33,740 nucleotides of DNA from Clostridia bacterium (GTDB lineage Bacteria; Bacillota; Clostridia; Oscillospirales; UBA644), in contig JAGAOU010000061.1 in the NCBI GenBank assembly GCA_017623595.1, positions 1 to 33,740 on the forward strand. The letters run 5' to 3'. Positions 23,785-31,060 of this stretch are shown one piece after another. Every line of letters starts with the position of its first letter. Positions within the stretch are counted from its first letter, which is position 1. The translations under genes were made by a program, and so were the position numbers. Under the pieces are notes generated by a model. The model did no database searches, was not told where the DNA came from, and saw only the letters and a program-made list of their open reading frames with translations.

Positions 23785-24097
23785 GCTCTCCCTCCTCTCT
23801 TGTCACAAAACGGTACATTTCCATCAATTCCTTCCACTCGAAGCGGAAGGTCTCAATCCGTGCCCGTCCCGCCTCGGTGATTTTATAATACTTTCGCAAC
23901 CGACCGTTGTACTCCGTCACGGAAACCGTCAGCAAATCCGCCGCCTCCAAGCGGCGCAGAATAGGATATAACGTAGACTCCGAAAGCGCCACATAGGGCT
24001 TCATATCCTTAATGATCCGATACCCGTAGGATGCCTCATTTTTAATGGCGGCAAGCACACAGACCTCCAGTAAGCCTCGCTTCAATTGTGCGTCCAT
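23777..24097 (-). CDS. PadR-family transcription repressor
   Basis: The 106-residue protein is a typical short PadR: LKRGLLEVCVLAAIKNEASYGYRI, then ALSESTLYPILRRLEAADLL (winged helix recognition part) and the wing RLRKYYKITEAGR. The start is ATG 24097, with GGGGAGG about 6 bases upstream; the longer open frame runs through the promoter. It heads the padR-DUF1700-DUF4097 operon, a common arrangement in Bacillota where the repressor controls its own operon. A palindrome over the promoter fits as its operator. Confidence 0.9.
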   Translation of the reverse strand: MDAQLKRGLLEVCVLAAIKNEASYGYRIIKDMKPYVALSESTLYPILRRLEAADLLTVSVTEYNGRLRKYYKITEAGRARIETFRFEWKELMEMYRFVTREEGEHE

Positions 24098-24116
24098 AAA
24101 ATACCTCCCCTCGCAC

Positions 24117-24148
24117 AATACTATATCACACATAGTATTAAATGTCAA
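24117..24148 (-). promoter_or_regulatory. padR promoter with overlapping palindromic operator
   Basis: Minus strand: TTGACA (24148-24143), 17 bases and TATAGT (24125-24120). A perfect inverted repeat AATACTAT (24117-24124), 7 bases, ATAGTATT (24132-24139) covers the -10 box and part of the spacer. Its spacing and sequence resemble known PadR sites, so repression by blocking polymerase is likely. Confidence 0.75.
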
Positions 24149-24195
24149 GGCTTTTTTCAAAAAATTCAAAAATCGCTTCTTCTCTCATAAAAAAT

Positions 24196-24232
24196 ACTCC
24201 TTACGGATATACTGTCCGTAAGGAGTGATTTT
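24196..24232. terminator. 12-bp hairpin: operon terminator (minus strand), also holding a ribosome site (plus strand)
   Basis: ACTCCTTACGGA (24196-24207), loop of seven, TCCGTAAGGAGT (24215-24226). Minus strand: followed by ATTTTTTATG, a fair terminator for the GH2-apt-GH110-ABC-F operon. Plus strand: followed by GATTTTTTT, and the AAGGAG of the right arm (24220-24225) lies 10 bases before ATG 24236. Confidence 0.7.
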
Positions 24233-24235
24233 TTT

Positions 24236-24424
24236 ATGCTGATCAACGAGAATGAATACGAAGTACGGAAGAAATATTGCCCGTCACTGCGCAAGAATGT
24301 TATTATCAAAGTATATTACGGCGCCGCCCACACCGAAGAATGCACCGAACGGTCGGTCTGCGAAGGACAAGGGGGTTGCACCAACCGATATCTTCACTCG
24401 GACAGTGCATCCCATTCGCTGTAA
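24236..24424 (+). CDS. Small four-cysteine protein (62 aa)
   Basis: The 62-residue protein has Cys15, Cys36, Cys42 and Cys48 in the contexts YCPSLRKNVIIKV, EECTERSVC and GGCTNRYL. This gives a plausible metal- or disulfide-binding pattern (C-x20-C-x5-C-x5-C). Short clostridial proteins with a CPxLxKxV start and a GGCxN end are familiar to me, but I cannot name the family. A ribosome site (AAGGAG) lies 10 bases upstream inside a stable hairpin. Its last 31 bases overlap the end of the convergent ABC-F gene. I see no clear own promoter. The composition and motifs suggest a real gene, but expression is uncertain. Confidence 0.55.
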   Translation: MLINENEYEVRKKYCPSLRKNVIIKVYYGAAHTEECTERSVCEGQGGCTNRYLHSDSASHSL

Positions 24425-26301
24425 AGAGCCTCCGTTGCCTCCCGCAACTTGTCCAATTCTGCGGTAATCTCTGCCACACGGGCATAATCCGAGGCCACGG
24501 AAGGATCGGAAAAGAGAGCGGAAAGGGACTCCATTTTTTCTTCATTGGAGGCAATTTCGCTTTCGATGCGGGACAGACGCGCCTGTTTTTTGCGGGCGGC
24601 GGCCTGTTCCGCCTTCTTTTTGACATATTCGTTTTCCCGTCCCGAGACAGCAGAGGTCTCCACCCGAGCCTCCGCCACTGTTTCCCGAGGTGCGCGGCGG
24701 GCACAGAAAGCGAGATAATCGTCATAATTGCCCGTAACCGAGGTCATACCCTCGTGGGTCAATTCGAAGATGCGGTCGGCCAGACGATTGATAAAATAAC
24801 GGTCATGGGACACGGCCAAAAGGGTCCCGTCATAGGACAAGAGAGCATCCTCCAAAGCCTCCTTGGAGGGAATATCCAAGTGGTTGGTGGGCTCGTCCAA
24901 AATCAGAAGATTTGCCCCCGACAGCATCAGCTTGGTCAAGGCAACCCGTGCCCGCTCCCCGCCGCTGAGAACGGAAATCTGCTTAAACACATCATCGCCG
25001 CGGAAGAGAAACGCCCCCAATGCCGTACGCACGGCGGTATTCCCCAGCTTTGGATAGGCATCGGAAACCTCTTCGAAGACGGTCTTTTCATCGTGCAGAT
25101 CGCCGATGGTCTGATCGTAATACCCCACCTTCACCCGAGCACCGAACTCGGAATGACCGCCGTCGGGAGAAAGCTGACCGAGAACGATCTTCAAAAGGGT
25201 TGTCTTGCCGCATCCGTTGGGTCCCACCAAAAAGGCATGCTGCTCCCGATACAGGGTTTGGGTCACGTTGCGGAAGAGCGGCTTATCCTCAAAGGACATG
25301 GCCAAATCCTCCATCTTCAGCACCTCGTTGCCCGTCCCCCCTTCGGCTTTGAAGGAAAAGCCGATACTTTCGGGATCGTCCTCCGGCTTAACCAGATCGG
25401 CGGCAATGCGGTCGATCTGCTTTTGTTTACTGCGGATGGTGACGTAGTTGCGCTCCTGCCCGAAGTGTTTCTGCTGTGCAATGATGCCCTCAATGCGGGC
25501 GATCTCCTTTTGCTTTTTCTCGTATTCCCGCTCCAGTGTCACCCGATCGAAGGCCTTTTTTTCTTTATAATAAGAATAATTCCCATCATAAACAGTGACC
25601 CTTTCATGCTCCAATTCAAAGGTGCGATTGGTAACACGATCGAGGAAAAATCGGTCATGGGAGACCACAATCACCGAGCCGCGATATTCGGACAAAAAAT
25701 CCTCAAGCCATGCAATGGAGGGAATATCCAAATGGTTTGTCGGTTCGTCCAATAACAGAAGCTTTGCTCCCGACATAAGGATCTTTGCCAACAAAACGCG
25801 GGTGCGCTGTCCTCCCGAAAGAGACATCATAGGCAGGGAAATTTCGGTCTCGGTCAGCCCCAATCCCAAAAGGGTAGAGCGAACCCGCCCCCGAAAGGTC
25901 AGACCTCCCTCCCGCTCAAAGGATTCCAGCAACGCATGCTGACGGCGGATGAGAGATTCCTCCTGAGAGGTCTCCAAAAGGGCGTTGACCTGTTCCAATT
26001 CCGCTTCCTTTTCCAACAAAGGCGCAAATTGAGTCAACACCTCTTCGTAAGCGGTCTGCCCCGAAGTGAATTCGGAATACTGCTCCATGTAAGCAATGGT
26101 CAGACCCTTTTCCTTGGTCAGATAGCCGCTGTCATATTCTTCTTTTCCCGTAAGCATACGGAACAACGTGGTCTTCCCCGCCCCGTTGACGCCGATGATT
26201 CCAATGCGGTCTCCTTCATTGACCTTAAAGGAAACATCGTGGAACAGGGTGCGAGTGGAGAAGGTTTTTACAAGCCCGTCGGCCTGCAGAATGGTCCCCA
26301 T
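24394..26301 (-). CDS. ABC-F family ATPase (ribosome-associated)
   Basis: The 635-residue protein has two ATPase domains without membrane segments: Walker A GVNGAGKTT (37-45) and GPNGCGKTT, signatures LSGGQRTRV and LSGGERARV, Walker B LLLDEPTNHLD and LILDEPTNHLD. The basic linker between them (about 235-310, with QQKHFGQERNYVTIRSKQKQ) is the part that reaches the ribosome's P-site tRNA in this family. A C-terminal coiled coil (about 550-635) matches the YdiF/Uup branch. ABC-F proteins relieve stalled or antibiotic-bound ribosomes; the housekeeping Uup-like role is more likely here than resistance. GGAGG precedes ATG 26301. The GH110 gene ends 16 bases upstream, so it is the last gene of that operon. 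Confidence 0.92.
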   Translation of the reverse strand: MGTILQADGLVKTFSTRTLFHDVSFKVNEGDRIGIIGVNGAGKTTLFRMLTGKEEYDSGYLTKEKGLTIAYMEQYSEFTSGQTAYEEVLTQFAPLLEKEAELEQVNALLETSQEESLIRRQHALLESFEREGGLTFRGRVRSTLLGLGLTETEISLPMMSLSGGQRTRVLLAKILMSGAKLLLLDEPTNHLDIPSIAWLEDFLSEYRGSVIVVSHDRFFLDRVTNRTFELEHERVTVYDGNYSYYKEKKAFDRVTLEREYEKKQKEIARIEGIIAQQKHFGQERNYVTIRSKQKQIDRIAADLVKPEDDPESIGFSFKAEGGTGNEVLKMEDLAMSFEDKPLFRNVTQTLYREQHAFLVGPNGCGKTTLLKIVLGQLSPDGGHSEFGARVKVGYYDQTIGDLHDEKTVFEEVSDAYPKLGNTAVRTALGAFLFRGDDVFKQISVLSGGERARVALTKLMLSGANLLILDEPTNHLDIPSKEALEDALLSYDGTLLAVSHDRYFINRLADRIFELTHEGMTSVTGNYDDYLAFCARRAPRETVAEARVETSAVSGRENEYVKKKAEQAAARKKQARLSRIESEIASNEEKMESLSALFSDPSVASDYARVAEITAELDKLREATEALYSEWDALSE

Positions 26302-26317
26302 TTGGGTACCTCCTTAT

Positions 26318-28060
26318 TTATTCAAGGGTCAGATCCTTCGACGCACACGCCTCATACCGCTCCGTCGAAAAGGGACCAACGAAAAGGTTATCCCGAACCG
26401 TCCCCTGCAGACAATGATCAAAACGGATCAACCCCTTGGCCTTGGGATGCCAAGGCTCTGCCGCAGGAGAACGGTAAATACGGTTGTGCTCAAAGGTAAT
26501 GTTTGCCGCAGAAAAGGCATAAAGCACCGGGGTATCTGCAGTATCAAATGTATTGTGATGCACTCGGATATTTTTGTGGAAGGGGCGGTCGGTCAGCGGC
26601 TCGGGCACCACGGGGCAAACCGAAATGACACCTTCACCGAACTGATAGGTCGAGGTCAGGCAGGCATCGGTGAATACATTGTCCCAAATCTCCACGTCAT
26701 GACATTCCCCCGATTCAAACCAATAATTGGAATCCCCTGCCACCAAAATCGCCGCCCCGGAGGAAGCAAACAGATTTCCCGAAATGCGAACCGGTTTGGG
26801 CGTGGAAACCAAAATTCCGCGGGCACGGCAGGAGCCAAAGCGGTTGTTGCGGCAGACAAAAGCCGCGGTATGAGTCAGATTATCCACCGCCAAAGCCTGC
26901 GAATCCCTCCCCACATCCAAAATCGCCGCGGGAAGATCCGAATCAAAGGTAAGAGTAAAATACTGATAGGTATCCGAAAGCGTATATGCCGCAACGGTGG
27001 CGGTCCCCACCGAGGACATATGCCGCCGCTCGATGAAACTGACCTGATCCCCCGCCTCAGCCCAATATCGGAAGCCGCAGGCCTGAGGATGCTCATATTT
27101 GCACCGAAGAGTACGGGCATTGATCACCTCGGCGACAGTAACACAGCATCCGTGCACATTGATGGGATCGTCCATCAACCCCAGGAAGGAGCATTCCTCC
27201 ACGGTGACGGTGCCCTTGTTACAGGTCAAATGCATGCCGTCATCCCGTCCGCCCGTAACAAAACGACCGGCGGCACGGTTGGGCAAGAAGTGAACCCGAC
27301 GGCAGGTAAGATTCTCGCAAAACTGAACAAGACATCCCAAACCGCCGCAGGAATAAAAGGTAATATCCTCCAAAAGAACATTTTCACATTTTTCACAGAA
27401 GACCCCCGCATGCTGACGGGCATTATGCCGCAGAGCAAAGATGTTCCCCACCGCCGAATTATCATTGATCTTTCCCCGCATACGATAGACCGAATCTCCC
27501 AGAGCCTCGGCGGAGGAAAAACGAAAGCGATCCCCCGTATCCCGACGAACGGTGCGGGTATTACAATCGAACTGAATGGAGCTTTGAACAAGACTGCTCC
27601 ACTCATTGTTTCCGCTGTCAAAATACAGTTTTCCGTCCTGCAACTTGTGGAGAAAGGCCACGGGATCCACATACAAATCCACAAAATCCGCACCGATGCT
27701 CCGTACGATTCCCTCGGCAACCAAGGGTTTTTTCCAATCCACCGCGCAGTTTTTCACAGTGACATTTTTGCAGTGATCCAGGGTGAAGGGCTGCATCTGT
27801 CCCTCAAAATACAGGGTAGAACCGGCGAAATCAAGGACGATATTTTCCATATTCCGCAACCAAATTCCCAATTTGCGTTGGGGCAAAACATCGGTATTGG
27901 AAAGGCGATAATCATAGGAAAATTGGGGCGAAACAAAATATTCCCCTCGGTCAAAAACAAACTGAGTATCCTTTGGATGGGCGCAAAAAAGGGCATAAAG
28001 ATCCCTTGTAATATCCCTTCCGGGGAGTATTCCAAAGCTTGCGCAATCAATCCGGTTCAT
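26318..28060 (-). CDS. GH110-type alpha-1,3-galactosidase (right-handed beta-helix)
   Basis: The 580-residue protein is a right-handed beta-helix, with many rungs of the type NVTVKNCAVDW and NVLLEDITFYSCGG. Two acidic motifs match GH110: GGRDDGMHL (Asp273, Asp274) and LMDDPINVHGCCV (Asp297, Asp298). GH110 enzymes remove terminal alpha-1,3-linked galactose, as in blood group B and related host glycans, with inversion. Known enzymes are usually exported, but here there is no signal peptide, so cleavage of imported oligosaccharides is implied. GAGG precedes ATG 28060. It lies between apt and the ABC-F gene in a tight operon headed by a GH2 enzyme. A different inverting beta-helix glycosidase cannot be ruled out. 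Confidence 0.75.
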   Translation of the reverse strand: MNRIDCASFGILPGRDITRDLYALFCAHPKDTQFVFDRGEYFVSPQFSYDYRLSNTDVLPQRKLGIWLRNMENIVLDFAGSTLYFEGQMQPFTLDHCKNVTVKNCAVDWKKPLVAEGIVRSIGADFVDLYVDPVAFLHKLQDGKLYFDSGNNEWSSLVQSSIQFDCNTRTVRRDTGDRFRFSSAEALGDSVYRMRGKINDNSAVGNIFALRHNARQHAGVFCEKCENVLLEDITFYSCGGLGCLVQFCENLTCRRVHFLPNRAAGRFVTGGRDDGMHLTCNKGTVTVEECSFLGLMDDPINVHGCCVTVAEVINARTLRCKYEHPQACGFRYWAEAGDQVSFIERRHMSSVGTATVAAYTLSDTYQYFTLTFDSDLPAAILDVGRDSQALAVDNLTHTAAFVCRNNRFGSCRARGILVSTPKPVRISGNLFASSGAAILVAGDSNYWFESGECHDVEIWDNVFTDACLTSTYQFGEGVISVCPVVPEPLTDRPFHKNIRVHHNTFDTADTPVLYAFSAANITFEHNRIYRSPAAEPWHPKAKGLIRFDHCLQGTVRDNLFVGPFSTERYEACASKDLTLE

Positions 28061-28080
28061 ACATCATACCTCAAAAAAAC

Positions 28081-28638
28081 TTAAAGCTCGTTTCCTTCGG
28101 CATCAAAGAGGGGCAGATATTCCAAATAAATAATGTCCTCCCGATCCTTAGCATCTCCTTCGGCAAGGATCGACATTTTCCCGACGATGTTCCCTCCTGC
28201 CTGCTCCACCAGGGAAACCAGAGCCGCCAGCGATTCCCCCGTGGAGATCACATCGTCCACAATAAGGATCCGATTGCCCTTCATGGCGTCCATATCCAAT
28301 TTATCCAGATAAAGGGTCTGACGGGCGGCGGTGGTGATGGATTTTACCTCCACGGCCACGGGATCCTTCATATAAAGCTTGGGGGCCTTGCGGGCAAGTA
28401 TATACTTATTCATCCCCGCCTGCGCCGCCATTTCGTGGGCAAGGGGGATTCCCTTGGATTCGGCCGTGATGAGAAGATCGAACTCGGGGGCTTTGCTCAA
28501 AAGCTCCCGTGCGCAGGCCTTTGTCAATTCCACATCGCCAAAGATCACAAACCCCGCAATGCACAGTTTTTCGTTCAAAGGACAGATGGGGAGATTGCGG
28601 TTCACACCCGCCACGGTCATATTGTAATATTCTTTCAT
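28081..28638 (-). CDS. apt: Adenine (or xanthine) phosphoribosyltransferase
   Basis: The 185-residue protein has the type I phosphoribosyltransferase signature ILIVDDVISTGES (PRPP loop, about 124-136), a flexible-loop region, and a purine-side segment FDLLITAESKGIPLAHEMA. This matches apt/xpt-type salvage enzymes, which make AMP (or XMP) from the base and PRPP. The start is MKEYYNMTVAGVNR; GGAG lies before ATG 28638. The choice between adenine and xanthine is not certain. Its position between GH2 and GH110 genes, 36 and 20 bases away, is unusual. Confidence 0.8.
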   Translation of the reverse strand: MKEYYNMTVAGVNRNLPICPLNEKLCIAGFVIFGDVELTKACARELLSKAPEFDLLITAESKGIPLAHEMAAQAGMNKYILARKAPKLYMKDPVAVEVKSITTAARQTLYLDKLDMDAMKGNRILIVDDVISTGESLAALVSLVEQAGGNIVGKMSILAEGDAKDREDIIYLEYLPLFDAEGNEL

Positions 28639-28674
28639 AATTTTTCTCCTAATACTATAGTTTATAGGGTAAGG

Positions 28675-30816
28675 TCACATATTCAACACGGGAATCTTGG
28701 GAACGGGGGCGTTGGCCTTATACACATAGTGCAGATCGTAGGAATTGACACCGTATTTCTTTGATTCCAGCACAAGGCGGAAACACTCCACTCCCTGAAT
28801 TCTGGGAAGGATGTATTGAATGATATGGCCGCGCTTGTTGGTATTTTCCGCGCAAAAATCAATCTGCCAGTTGAGAATCTCAACGATATTTCCGCCGATC
28901 TCCACCGAAACACGAATCTCATCCTGTTCAATACATTCATCCCCATCGTTCAAAAGCCAAAGCTCTGCGGAAAACACGTCGCCGCTTTTGTAGGAAAACC
29001 GATTCAGTCGGGCAGAGGGAACCACATTCTTCAAAGAATTCTTCACTGCATAATAGGCAGGCTTGGGCAGGGCGGGGTAGCAGAGCAGAGAATTGTTGGC
29101 CGCCGTCTTCCAAGGCTCATTGTAGCACCAGTTGATGGCCATGGCACAGTAGGGCTTCTGTCTTCTGGCCTCCTCAAAGATGGCCTTGTAGCCCTCACAT
29201 TGCAGCCAATTGCTATACCGCACCAAGTCCTCAAGAGAGGAAACTTTCCCAAAATACCCCTCTATGATGTCCAGACAGACCCAGGTATCCCAGTAGCACC
29301 AGGAATCGAAGCCATGATGGGTTTTCCATGTACTTTCCTGCCTGGGAGGGAAGAGCTGATCCGCGGGAATAAAGGTCTTCAAATAATCTACTGAGGGCAG
29401 AGAGGGCACACCGAACTCCGTATAGGCGGTGTAATGGGAATTGTTGAACATCTGATACACCTCCTGTCCGTTGAAGGAGAAGAGGTAGCATCCGTGGCCC
29501 ATGCCCGCCAGGGGGGAGGTGGATAGGAATGGGGTATCGGGATCCTGCTCGTAACAAATCTTATTTAACAGACGCAGCGCATGGGATTGGTCGGTCATTT
29601 TGGACCAGCCGTTGAACAACTCGTTGCCCCCGCACCAAATCACAACCGAGCAATGCTGACGCAGATTGCGGACAATGCAGACCGCTTCCTGCTCCAGGAT
29701 CTCAAGATAATGGGGATCGTTTTTATAATCATTGCAGGCAAGGGGGAATTCCTGCCACACCATGATGCCGTATTCATCGCAAAGCTCAAAGAACACATCC
29801 TTCTGAATGCCCGACCCGCCCCACATGCGAAAGATGTTCATATTGGCTTCCTTTGCAAGGCGGACCAAGGGAAGGTAAGTATCTACATCCGATGTTCCGG
29901 GGAAAATCTCGGGAGACACAATGTTGGAGCCCTTGGCAAAAATCTTTCTGCCGTTCAGAAGAAGGGTTGTGGGAGGATTACTGCGGGATTTGGGGAACCC
30001 GTGGGGCTCCGCCCAATGGATGCTTTCCATCACAAGCTCCACCCGTCGGAAGCCGGTCTTGCCCTGCTTACGGTCACTTGCGGTGGTCACCTCCCAGGAA
30101 TAAAGATTCTGTTTTCCCTGCCCGTTACACCACCAAAGCAAGGGATTCTCCACAGAAACCCGCCGCTCGGCGCCTTCATAAACAAGCGCTCCGTCGGGGG
30201 CAAACACCCTGATATTGTAAGCGCCGTTGCAGGTAAAATCAAAGAAAAGCTCTCCCCTTGAAAAATCCTCCGCAAGGGAATACGTCACATTCAACCGCGT
30301 AATATAATCGGCCTTGCGAAACTCAATGGACGTATCGTTCCAGATTCCGGAAGGGATCACCCGCGGGTGCCAGTCCCAACCGTAGCCCACGGGAGGTTTG
30401 ACGCAATTATCTGCCTGCGTTCGGGATACGGGAGCTCCTTCCCGCTTGGGATGACGGTAGATTTTGACGGAAAGCGTGTTCGTTCCGTCCTTCACCCGAT
30501 CCGTGATGTCGATCTCTACGGGAGTATACAGCCCTTCATGATGACAGATGACACATCCGTTCAGAATAATATCGTATTCGTAGTCAATTCCCTTGGTGAC
30601 AAAAAAGACCCGTTCGTCGGTCGCTCTTGTCCCATCAAAGGAGGTGTGATAAAACCATACCTCGTCCTCGATTTCCAAATATTTTTCGCAGTTGTCGGCA
30701 TAATGGATATCGCCCCAGCTTTTAAATGCGGCGTAATCTTTTTGAATATTTCCGGGCACGGTGGCGGGAAACAATTCCTCGGCCCCTTCTTTCTGCCCAA
30801 ACCATACCAAATCCAT
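28675..30816 (-). CDS. GH2-family glycosidase, beta-mannosidase-like
   Basis: The 713-residue protein has the GH2 layout: a sugar-binding jelly roll (about 1-170), an immunoglobulin-like domain (170-265) and a TIM barrel (265-600), then a C-terminal sandwich. Key residues are the acid/base Glu399 in WCGGNELF and the nucleophile Glu467 in AYTEFGVPS. Segments GYGWDWHPRV (144-153) and ANMNIFRMWGGS are typical of the beta-mannosidase branch. Mannoside-directed activity is likely but not certain. There is no signal peptide. ATG 30816 is preferred over ATG 30822, which touches GGAGG. It heads the operon GH2-apt-GH110-ABC-F and has a promoter upstream. Confidence 0.85.
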   Translation of the reverse strand: MDLVWFGQKEGAEELFPATVPGNIQKDYAAFKSWGDIHYADNCEKYLEIEDEVWFYHTSFDGTRATDERVFFVTKGIDYEYDIILNGCVICHHEGLYTPVEIDITDRVKDGTNTLSVKIYRHPKREGAPVSRTQADNCVKPPVGYGWDWHPRVIPSGIWNDTSIEFRKADYITRLNVTYSLAEDFSRGELFFDFTCNGAYNIRVFAPDGALVYEGAERRVSVENPLLWWCNGQGKQNLYSWEVTTASDRKQGKTGFRRVELVMESIHWAEPHGFPKSRSNPPTTLLLNGRKIFAKGSNIVSPEIFPGTSDVDTYLPLVRLAKEANMNIFRMWGGSGIQKDVFFELCDEYGIMVWQEFPLACNDYKNDPHYLEILEQEAVCIVRNLRQHCSVVIWCGGNELFNGWSKMTDQSHALRLLNKICYEQDPDTPFLSTSPLAGMGHGCYLFSFNGQEVYQMFNNSHYTAYTEFGVPSLPSVDYLKTFIPADQLFPPRQESTWKTHHGFDSWCYWDTWVCLDIIEGYFGKVSSLEDLVRYSNWLQCEGYKAIFEEARRQKPYCAMAINWCYNEPWKTAANNSLLCYPALPKPAYYAVKNSLKNVVPSARLNRFSYKSGDVFSAELWLLNDGDECIEQDEIRVSVEIGGNIVEILNWQIDFCAENTNKRGHIIQYILPRIQGVECFRLVLESKKYGVNSYDLHYVYKANAPVPKIPVLNM

Positions 30817-30845
30817 AACCATCCTCCTCGGGATACATTTCCTTT

Positions 30846-30874
30846 ATTCTATCATAATTTTATAAAAAAATCAA
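30846..30874 (-). promoter_or_regulatory. Promoter of the GH2-apt-GH110-ABC-F operon
   Basis: Minus strand: TTGATT (30874-30869), 17 bases and TAGAAT (30851-30846), 20-30 bases before the ribosome site. It is the only plausible promoter for about 6.4 kb. Confidence 0.6.
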
Positions 30875-30981
30875 GTCCCCCAAGGCAATCTTATTCACTT
30901 CCGCAATTTATTTTAAAAAAAGGTGCGAAAAACACAAAAGACCCCGTTATATTACACGAAACCGCACAAAAAAACTTCTTC

Positions 30982-31010
30982 TTGACAAACGCATAACAAT
31001 ATGCTATAAT
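30982..31010 (+). promoter_or_regulatory. Perfect promoter of the flotillin operon
   Basis: TTGACA (30982-30987), 17 bases and TATAAT (31005-31010), divergent from the GH2 operon. Confidence 0.85.
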
Positions 31011-31060
31011 AAAATTGTCAAAAGTTTTTTTGCGCAAATACATAAAAAGGAGAAATGAAC

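Noticed and set aside
24277..25755. 492-codon plus-strand open frame.
   Set aside because: It is antisense to the ABC-F gene, whose Walker and signature motifs are intact.
26168..28084. 638-codon plus-strand open frame.
   Set aside because: It is antisense to GH110 and part of the ABC-F gene, lacks a ribosome site and recognisable motifs, and the minus-strand genes have clear families.
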